Assembly: GCF_041378895.1 (NCBI RefSeq)
Contig: NZ_CP144212.1
Span: forward strand, 124,001 to 188,000
Origin: Dechloromonas sp. ZY10
Lineage (GTDB): Bacteria > Pseudomonadota > Gammaproteobacteria > Burkholderiales > Rhodocyclaceae
DNA: 64,000 nucleotides
Direction: 5' to 3'
The notes under the pieces are model-generated. The model worked only from the letters and a program-made list of their open reading frames with translations. It was not told where the DNA came from and did not search any database. The first letter of the stretch is position 1; every line of letters starts with the position of its first letter. The position numbers and the translations under genes were made by a program. Below are positions 58,892 through 64,000 of this stretch, piece by piece.

Positions 58892-59444
58892 ACGCCTCCG
58901 TACCCCCGCCCTGGCGCCGCCGCCGATCCGGCCGGCGACTGCCCGCAACGACGATCCCGCCGAGTTTTTCACCGCCCATTACCAGCGCGTCTGGGAAGAG
59001 CGGATGCAGGACCTGCCCTTCGTCAATCCGGCCTTGAGCGTCGAAGTGCACGGCTTTGTCCACTATCGCGGCGACTGGCTGGGGGTGGTGATCACCCCGT
59101 GGTTCCTCAACCTCTTCCTGGTTTCCGGCGGCGGTGAATTGTGGGGCGACATTCCCGCCGGCGAACGGCGCTACCTGAATCTGCCTTGCGGCACCTTGCA
59201 GCTGATTGCCGATGACGACCCCGATCTCGGGCCTTACCAGTATTGTCCGCTGATCGCCCCGGTGAGCACGCTGAGCGACATGGGCAGCGCCCGGCAGATC
59301 GCCATCGATGCCTTGAAGTCGGTATTCACCCCGCCGCCCGAGCCGACGCCGGCGCCCGCCACCGCTGCCGAAGAGGCGGTGGCGACCGAAAAACCGCCGG
59401 TTTCGCGGCGCGGCTTCCTGCGCCGGCTGGCCGGCCGCAGTTAA
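58884..59444 (+). CDS. hybE: [NiFe]-hydrogenase assembly chaperone HybE
   Basis: 186-residue cytosolic chaperone that in E. coli binds the Tat signal of HybO and delays export until assembly is complete. The core matches the family: VEVHGFVHYRGDWLGVVITP, WFLNLFLVSGGG and SDMGSARQIAIDALKSVF. After a Pro/Ala linker the protein ends in PPVSRRGFLRRLAGRS, which looks like the RR motif of a Tat signal but sits at the C-terminus. The ATG overlaps the end of the upstream HypC-type gene. Confidence 0.9.
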   Translation: MTERLRTPALAPPPIRPATARNDDPAEFFTAHYQRVWEERMQDLPFVNPALSVEVHGFVHYRGDWLGVVITPWFLNLFLVSGGGELWGDIPAGERRYLNLPCGTLQLIADDDPDLGPYQYCPLIAPVSTLSDMGSARQIAIDALKSVFTPPPEPTPAPATAAEEAVATEKPPVSRRGFLRRLAGRS

Positions 59445-59461
59445 GCGACAGGAGTATTTGC

Positions 59462-59710
59462 ATGTGTCTGGCCATTCCCGCGCTGGTGGTTGAACTGCGC
59501 GACAACGACAACGCGCTGGTCGAACTGGCCGGCGTGCGCAAGGAAATCTCGCTGGCCCTGGTCGAGGGCGTTGCAGTCGGCGACTACGTGATCGTCCATG
59601 TCGGCTACGCGCTCAACAAGCTCGACCCGGAAGAGGCGGCCAAGACCCTGAAGCTGTTTGCCGAAATGGGCGAACAGGCTTTCTCCGACGCGCCGCCGAC
59701 CCTGCACTGA
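59462..59710 (+). CDS. hypC: Hydrogenase maturation chaperone HypC
   Basis: 82-residue canonical HypC: MCLAIPALVVEL with Cys2, then EISLALVEGVAVGDYVIVHVGYALNKLDPEEA. With HypD it forms the scaffold on which CN and CO ligands are added to iron. Its TGA overlaps the hypD ATG by one base. A clear Shine-Dalgarno (AGGAG) precedes it. Confidence 0.96.
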   Translation: MCLAIPALVVELRDNDNALVELAGVRKEISLALVEGVAVGDYVIVHVGYALNKLDPEEAAKTLKLFAEMGEQAFSDAPPTLH

Positions 59711-60849
59711 TGAAGTACATCGACGAATACCGCGACGGCGAAACCGCGCAGAAGATCGCCGCCGCGATCCGTGCCGAGATCGACCCGCAGCGCCGCTACC
59801 ACTTCATGGAATTCTGCGGCGGCCACACCCATGCCATCTCGCGCTACGGCGTCGCCGACCTGCTGCCCGCCAATGTGCGGATGATCCACGGCCCCGGCTG
59901 CCCGGTCTGCGTGCTGCCGATCGGTCGCGTCGATCAGGCGATCCGGCTGGTTCTCGACCACGGCGTCACCCTGTGCACCTACGGCGACTGCCTGCGCGTT
60001 CCGGCCAGCGACGGCCTCTCGCTGCTCAAGGCCAAGGCCCGCGCCGGAACCGGCGGCGGCGAGGTGAAGATGGTCTATTCCAGCCTCGACGCGGTGACGC
60101 TGGCGCAAAAGCACCCGGAAAAACAGGTCGTCTTCTTCGCCATCGGCTTTGAAACCACCACCCCGCCGACGGCGGTGGCGATCAAGCAGGCGGCGGCGCT
60201 CGGGCTCAAGAACTTCTCGGTGCTGTGCTGCCACGTGCTGACGCCGTCGGCCATCTCCAGCATTCTCGAATCGCCGGAAGTCCGCCGCTGGGGCACCGTG
60301 CCGCTCGACGGCTTCATCGGCCCGGCACACGTGTCGACCATCATCGGCAGCCGCCCTTACGAATTCTTCGCCGAGGAATACCGCAAGCCGGTGGTGATCG
60401 CCGGCTTCGAGCCGCTCGACGTGATGCAGGCGATCAAGATGCTGATCCGCCAGGTCAACCAAGGCCGGGCCGAAGTCGAAAACGAGTTCTCGCGCGCCGT
60501 CGACCGTGACGGCAACCGCAAGGCGCAGGCCCTGGTCGGCGAAGTCTTCGAAATGCGCAAACAGTTCGAATGGCGCGGCCTCAACGTGCTGCCCTACTCG
60601 GCGCTGCGCATTCGCAGCCAGTTCGCTGAGTTCGATGCCGAACAACGCTTCGCCGCCGCTTACCGTTCGGTCGCGGATCACAAGGCCTGCGAGTGCGGGG
60701 CGATCCTGCGCGGGGTCAAGCGGCCGCAGGACTGCAAGATCTTCGGCACGGTGTGCACGCCGGAAAATCCGGTCGGCTCGTGCATGGTCTCGTCGGAAGG
60801 TGCATGCGCGGCGCACTATACCTATGGGCGGTATCGGGATGCGGGGTAG
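59710..60849 (+). CDS. hypD: Hydrogenase maturation protein HypD
   Basis: 379-residue iron-sulfur protein that assembles the Fe(CN)2CO group with HypC and HypE. Conserved motifs: FCGGHTHAISRYG, HGPGCPVCVLPIGRVD and GFETTTPPTA. The C-terminal cysteines are in CECGAILRGVKRPQDCKIFG and FGTVCTPENPVGSCMVSSEG. Length as in E. coli HypD. It should be followed directly by hypE, but here a 729-base repeat island intervenes. Confidence 0.97.
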   Translation: MKYIDEYRDGETAQKIAAAIRAEIDPQRRYHFMEFCGGHTHAISRYGVADLLPANVRMIHGPGCPVCVLPIGRVDQAIRLVLDHGVTLCTYGDCLRVPASDGLSLLKAKARAGTGGGEVKMVYSSLDAVTLAQKHPEKQVVFFAIGFETTTPPTAVAIKQAAALGLKNFSVLCCHVLTPSAISSILESPEVRRWGTVPLDGFIGPAHVSTIIGSRPYEFFAEEYRKPVVIAGFEPLDVMQAIKMLIRQVNQGRAEVENEFSRAVDRDGNRKAQALVGEVFEMRKQFEWRGLNVLPYSALRIRSQFAEFDAEQRFAAAYRSVADHKACECGAILRGVKRPQDCKIFGTVCTPENPVGSCMVSSEGACAAHYTYGRYRDAG

Positions 60850-60925
60850 GGGGGCGGGCTTGGCTCGGCTGGGAGGGGCGTTAGGTCGTTACGGTCGACT
60901 GCGGGAGATGCTCTTTTTCAGGCGG

Positions 60926-61140
60926 TTTTCCGCGCCTGACGCGCGGGCGTACTTTCTTTTTGATGGCAAAAAGAAAGTAGCCAAAGAAAAAGCCACCCCA
61001 GGCTACGCGGTCGGCTGCGCCGACTGCCCTGCGCTGCTCGGCAGTCCGGGCGGCTGGCTAAACTCGCCCCTGCGGGGCTCAAACACCGCCAGCCGAAATC
61101 CCCCGGCCCGCCTGCGCTGCTCGGCGCTCCACATGGGGCC
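60926..61140 (+). repeat. Structured intergenic repeat, subtype B, copy 2
   Basis: Same element as at 18058-18266 but on the plus strand: CCGCGC-CTGAC-GCGCGG; ACTTTCTTTTTG-ATGG-CAAAAAGAAAGT then AGCCAAAGAAAAAGCC; GTCGGC-TGC-GCCGAC; CTGCGCTGCTCG box; GCCCC-TGC-GGGGC then CTCAAACA; second CTGCGCTGCTCG box; GGCGCTCCACATGGGG. Together with the converging copy at 61257-61470 it fills most of the hypD-hypE gap, where no gene is apparent. Confidence 0.85.
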
Positions 61141-61193
61141 CAAAGGCGTCGCAGCCGAAAGGCTGGAGCAAAAACCAGAGCAAACTATTTTTT

Positions 61194-61236
61194 ACGGTCG
61201 ACCGGCAAAAACGTCATTTTTTACGGTCAACCGTAA
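61194..61236. repeat. Pair of SalI-type palindromes 29 bases apart
   Basis: ACGGTCGACCGG at 61194 and ACGGTCAACCGT at 61223, each preceded by a T-run. The second is one base from the perfect 12-base palindrome. They lie between the two converging structured repeats. Confidence 0.65.
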
Positions 61237-61256
61237 ATCCGAGACGTTTTTCCCTC

Positions 61257-61470
61257 AGCCCTCTGCGGCGTCGAGCAGCGCAGGGCGGGCGGGGGCCTTC
61301 GGTTCGCATTGTTTGAGCCGCAGGCGAATTCATGCGAACCGCCCGCTCGTCCGAGCAGCGCAGAGCACCCGGCGTAGCCGGGCGCCGCAGCGGGCGCGCC
61401 TTCTTTTTGGCTACTTTTTCTTGGCAAGACAAGAAAAAGTACGCCCGCCGGTCAACGGCGGAAACCAGCA
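61257..61470 (-). repeat. Structured intergenic repeat, subtype A, copy 2
   Basis: Minus-strand order: CCGCCG-TTGAC-CGGCGG; a stem with 11-base arms ACTTTTTCTTG/CAAGAAAAAGT then AGCCAAAAAGAAGGCG; CCCGGC-TAC-GCCGGG; CTGCGCTGCTCG box; an internal segment with GCC-TGC-GGC then CTCAAACA; second CTGCGCTGCTCG box; CGCCGCAGAG. Arm 2 is one base longer on both sides than in copy 1, preserving pairing. Confidence 0.85.
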
Positions 61471-61520
61471 TTTCCCAATGCAACACGCCAACCCGCAGCC
61501 CAAACAGGCTTCCTTCTTCC

Positions 61521-61562
61521 ACGGTCGACCGGGAAAAAACCGCATTTCCCCGGTCGACCGTA
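61521..61562. repeat. Pair of SalI-type palindromes 29-30 bases apart upstream of hypE
   Basis: ACGGTCGACCGG at 61521 and CCGGTCGACCGT ending at 61562, mirror images of each other around GGAAAAAACCGCATTTCC. They end 17 bases before the hypE ATG, inside its likely leader, so they could affect hypE expression. Confidence 0.65.
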
Positions 61563-61578
61563 ACCCCCGTCCAACACC

Positions 61579-62631
61579 ATGAGCGAATCCCGTAAACATT
61601 ACGTCCGTCCCCTCGATCTCAAAAACGGCCGCATCGACATGGCCCACGGTGCCGGTGGGCGGGCGATGGCGCAGTTGATCGACGAGGTGTTTGCCCGGCG
61701 CCTTGGCAACGAGTATCTCGGCCAGGGCGATGACGGCGCGGTGCTGCCGGCGGCCGGGGGCGGGCGCTTGGTGATGGCGACCGATGCGCACGTGGTCTCG
61801 CCGCTGTTTTTTCCCGGCGGCGACATCGGCTGCCTGGCGGTGCACGGCACGGTTAATGACGTCGCGGTGATGGGCGCGCAGCCTTTGTATCTGGCGGCGT
61901 CGTTCATTCTCGAAGAGGGCTTTCCGCTGGCCGATCTGGTGCGCATCGTCGACAGCATGGCGGCGGCGGCGCAGGCGGTCGGGGTGCCGGTGGTGACTGG
62001 CGATACCAAGGTGGTCGAGTGCGGCAAGGGTGACGGGGTGTTCATCACCACCACCGGCGTCGGCGTGCTGCCGCCGGGGCGCGAGTTGTCGGGGCGGCGG
62101 GCGCAGCCGGGCGATGCGATCCTGGTGTCAGGGACGCTCGGCGACCACGGCATGGCGATCATGGCCGAGCGCGAGAGCCTGGGGTTCGAGTCGCCGATCA
62201 TCTCGGATACGGCGGCCTTGCACGGCCTGATTGGCGAGTTGCTGGCAACCGGTCTTGATCTGCATGTGCTGCGCGATCCAACGCGCGGTGGCCTGGGCAC
62301 GACGCTCAATGAAATCGCGCAGCAGTCGGGGGTGGGGATGATGTTGCAGGAGCAGGCCTTGCCGGTGCGGCCGGCGGTGGCGGCGGCCTGCGAGTTTCTC
62401 GGCCTCGATCCGCTCTATGTGGCTAATGAGGGCAAGCTGGTCGCGATCTGTGCAGCGGCCGATGCCGAAGCTTTCCTGGCGGCAATGCGGGCGCATCCGC
62501 TGGGCCGGGAAGCCGCATTGATCGGCACCGTGCATGCCGATGAGCAGCATTTCGTGCAGATGACTACCGCCTTCGGCGGGCGGCGGATTGTCGATTGGTT
62601 GAGTGGCGAGCAATTGCCGCGCATCTGCTGA
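61579..62631 (+). CDS. hypE: Hydrogenase maturation protein HypE
   Basis: 350-residue PurM-like ATPase that dehydrates the carboxamido group delivered by HypF to thiocyanate and hands cyanide to HypC-HypD. MAHGAGGRAMAQLI, GDDGAVLPAAGG, HGTVNDVAVMGA, DTKVVECGKGDGVF and RDPTRGGLGTTLNEIA are family motifs. It ends in PRIC, the conserved C-terminal tetrapeptide whose cysteine carries the cyanide. No Shine-Dalgarno is obvious, and it is separated from hypD by repeats, so it may have its own promoter. Confidence 0.97.
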   Translation: MSESRKHYVRPLDLKNGRIDMAHGAGGRAMAQLIDEVFARRLGNEYLGQGDDGAVLPAAGGGRLVMATDAHVVSPLFFPGGDIGCLAVHGTVNDVAVMGAQPLYLAASFILEEGFPLADLVRIVDSMAAAAQAVGVPVVTGDTKVVECGKGDGVFITTTGVGVLPPGRELSGRRAQPGDAILVSGTLGDHGMAIMAERESLGFESPIISDTAALHGLIGELLATGLDLHVLRDPTRGGLGTTLNEIAQQSGVGMMLQEQALPVRPAVAAACEFLGLDPLYVANEGKLVAICAAADAEAFLAAMRAHPLGREAALIGTVHADEQHFVQMTTAFGGRRIVDWLSGEQLPRIC

Positions 62632-62673
62632 GCCGCCGGGGCGTTCGGAACGATGCGCGGAGTAGCGGGAAAA

Positions 62674-62886
62674 TCAGGCGCGCTGGGCAATCACCAGCGA
62701 CAGCAGGTCGCCGACTTCGGAAATTACCAGCGCACGGGCGTCGTCGATATCGTCGGCGTTGCGGACATGGAAAATGTCGCGGCTACCGTCGGGGTAGCGC
62801 ACCGCCGCAATGTACTCGGGGCGGCGGCGGGCTTCGGATGTGGCCGCGCTGCGGCGCGGGCTGGAACGACGTTTCTGCGTGTGCAT
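62674..62886 (-). CDS. Small hypothetical protein between hypE and hypX
   Basis: 70-residue basic protein on the strand opposite to the hyp genes. The N-terminus is Arg/Ser-rich (TQKRRSSPRRSAATSEARRR) and the rest (EYIAAVRYPDGSRDIFHVRN, ADDIDDARALVISEVGDLL) looks like a small alpha/beta fold with conserved-style spacing. The gene is flanked by AT-rich DNA and is not a shadow of another gene. No family recognised and no link to hydrogenase known. Confidence 0.55.
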   Translation of the reverse strand: MHTQKRRSSPRRSAATSEARRRPEYIAAVRYPDGSRDIFHVRNADDIDDARALVISEVGDLLSLVIAQRA

Positions 62887-63054
62887 GATGTTTTTGTTGG
62901 TAGTGATCGCGTTCCGGCCATGTTAGCCAAAGCCCTTCGTTCGCCAAATATCGCCAAAGTTATACAAAAATGCCAATGAAAACATGATTTTGGTAAAAGC
63001 CCTTTAAAAACCGTGGTTTTGTTTGCGACAACTTTTTGAAAATACCCTGATGGC
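62887..63054. other. AT-rich intergenic region upstream of hypX
   Basis: 168 bases much richer in A/T than the surrounding genes, between the divergent small gene and hypX. It contains a possible -10 (TATACA near 62960) and a small AAAACC-GTG-GTTTT dyad, but no consensus promoter pair or riboswitch I can defend. It probably holds promoters for both flanking genes. Confidence 0.4.
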
Positions 63055-64000
63055 ATGCGAATTCTCTTCCTGACGCATAGTTTCAACAGCCTGGCGCAAC
63101 GCCTGTTTTGCGAACTCGCTGCGCGTGGTCACCAGCTCAGCATCGAGTTCGACATCGCCGATTCGGTCAGCGAGGAAGCGGTCGCGCTGTTCAAGCCCGA
63201 TCTGCTGCTGGCGCCCTTTCTCAAGCGGGCGATCCCGGAAACGATCTGGCGGACGACGCCGTGTTTCATCGTCCATCCCGGCATCGAGGGCGACCGCGGG
63301 CCGTCGGCGCTCGACTGGGCGATCCAGAGCGAGCGTGCGGAATGGGGCGTCACCGTGCTGCAGGCCGAAGCCGAAATGGACGCCGGCCCGGTCTGGGCCT
63401 CGGCGAGCTTCCCGCTACGGGCGGCCAAGAAGTCGTCGCTTTACCGCAACGAAGTCACCGAAGCGGCCGTGCAGGCGGTCCTGCTGGCGGTCGAACGCTT
63501 CGCCGGCGGCGCATTTGTGCCCTATCGCGTGGCCGGTGCCGAGCAGCCGTTGATGCGCCAGGCCGACCGCGCACTCGACTGGACGAGCATGAGCAGCGCC
63601 GAAATTCTGGCCCGGATCAACGCCGCCGACGGCTTCCCCGGCGTTGCCGACCAGTGGTTCGCGACCCCCTGCCACGTCTTCGATGCCTGGCCGGAGGCGC
63701 AGTTGCGCGGCGCGCCGGGCAGTCTGTTGGCGCGGCGCGAACACGCGATCTGCCGGGCGACCGCCGACGGCGCCTTGTGGATCGGCCATCTCAAGCGCGC
63801 CGGCGGGATCAAGCTGCCGGCGACACAGGCCTTCCCCGAAGCCCTGGCCTTGCCCGAGCAGCCGCTGGCCGGCTGGTGGCAGGCCGACTCTCCGACCTGG
63901 CAGGACATTGCCTATCGTGAGGAGAACTGCAATGGTCGCAGCGTCGGCTTCCTCGACTGGAATTTCTACAACGGTGCGATGAGCACCGCCCAGTGCCGGC
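63055..64000 (+). CDS. hypX: Hydrogenase maturation protein HypX/HoxX (5' part, runs off the window)
   Basis: The first 315 codons are visible with no stop. HypX makes the CO ligand of [NiFe]-hydrogenases from formyl-tetrahydrofolate via formyl-CoA, supporting maturation in air. The N-terminus (MRILFLTHSFNSLAQRLFCE) and the formyltransferase-like domain are clear: FIVHPGIEGDRGPSALDWAI contains the catalytic His/Asp region, and EWGVTVLQAEAEMDAGPVW follows as in methionyl-tRNA formyltransferase relatives. The C-terminal crotonase-like decarbonylase domain lies outside the window. Its presence implies the Hyb enzyme is matured under oxic or micro-oxic conditions. Confidence 0.93.
   Translation, partial: MRILFLTHSFNSLAQRLFCELAARGHQLSIEFDIADSVSEEAVALFKPDLLLAPFLKRAIPETIWRTTPCFIVHPGIEGDRGPSALDWAIQSERAEWGVTVLQAEAEMDAGPVWASASFPLRAAKKSSLYRNEVTEAAVQAVLLAVERFAGGAFVPYRVAGAEQPLMRQADRALDWTSMSSAEILARINAADGFPGVADQWFATPCHVFDAWPEAQLRGAPGSLLARREHAICRATADGALWIGHLKRAGGIKLPATQAFPEALALPEQPLAGWWQADSPTWQDIAYREENCNGRSVGFLDWNFYNGAMSTAQCR

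Noticed and set aside
60850..61578. Insertion sequence between hypD and hypE
   Set aside because: No transposase frame, no matched terminal inverted repeats with target-site duplication were found; the content is two converging structured repeats.
60693..61582. Open frames across the hypD-hypE gap
   Set aside because: They continue hypD sequence out of frame and then repeats; no start signal or protein-like conservation.

Overview
The window looks like a chromosomal segment of a betaproteobacterium of the Rhodocyclales (Dechloromonas/Azonexus/Accumulibacter-like). The basis is high GC, the dense gene packing, the zapB-zapA-6S RNA-EVE order, a propionyl-CoA carboxylase/methylmalonyl-CoA mutase block, and a Hyb-type uptake hydrogenase with HypX. 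The genus is inference from gene content and order. No rRNA, CRISPR array, transposase or phage module was seen.

Layout. 1-6 kb: ttcA, a degenerate-cyclase/FHA protein and waaA, facing tolC, a rhodanese, a Pcm-like methyltransferase and a TetR regulator with a perfect palindromic operator. 6.2-6.4 kb: tRNA-Ala and tRNA-Tyr. 6.5-13.3 kb: a minus-strand run of mtgA, aroE, tonB-like, an RNase II-like exonuclease, an esterase, uppP, a Cys-cluster protein and a LysE exporter. 13.4-15.4 kb: thiC under a TPP riboswitch. 15.6-16.9 kb: an exported alpha-carbonic anhydrase fusion. 17-18.4 kb: a repeat island with one unrecognised gene. 18.4-25.4 kb: apaH, glmS, a sugar epimerase, an orphan NodJ-like permease, cutA, dsbD, tRNA-Val and tRNA-Leu. 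25.5-33.8 kb: photolyase, yqgE-ruvX-pyrR-pyrB and a catalytically degenerate dihydroorotase, comEA, a GGDEF/EAL protein and an unknown protein. 33.9-43.6 kb: pccA-pccB-meaB-mcm with a divergent GntR regulator, then actP-yjcH (acetate uptake). 43.7-52.5 kb: enoyl-CoA hydratase, TauE exporter, EVE protein, 6S RNA, zapA, zapB, cobO, cobB, a Tim44-like protein and a hybrid histidine kinase.

52.5-64 kb is a hydrogenase locus. A consensus sigma-54 promoter is followed by hybO-hybA-hybB-hybC, an intra-operon terminator hairpin, hybD, a first HypC paralogue, hybE, hypC and hypD. A 729-bp repeat island comes next, then hypE and the start of hypX, which runs off the window. The structural genes make a Tat-exported, membrane-bound, H2-oxidising enzyme. 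The accessory genes build and insert its Fe(CN)2CO centre and process the large subunit. hypA, hypB and hypF are not in the window.

The least explained signals are two repeat families. One is a short palindrome around CGGTCGACCG, with nine exact copies counted by eye, clustered in the two islands and beside terminators. The other is a ~130-215-bp element with several short stems whose arms differ between copies while pairing is kept and loop sequences stay similar. One inverted pair lies around the unknown gene at 17.4 kb and one pair lies between hypD and hypE.
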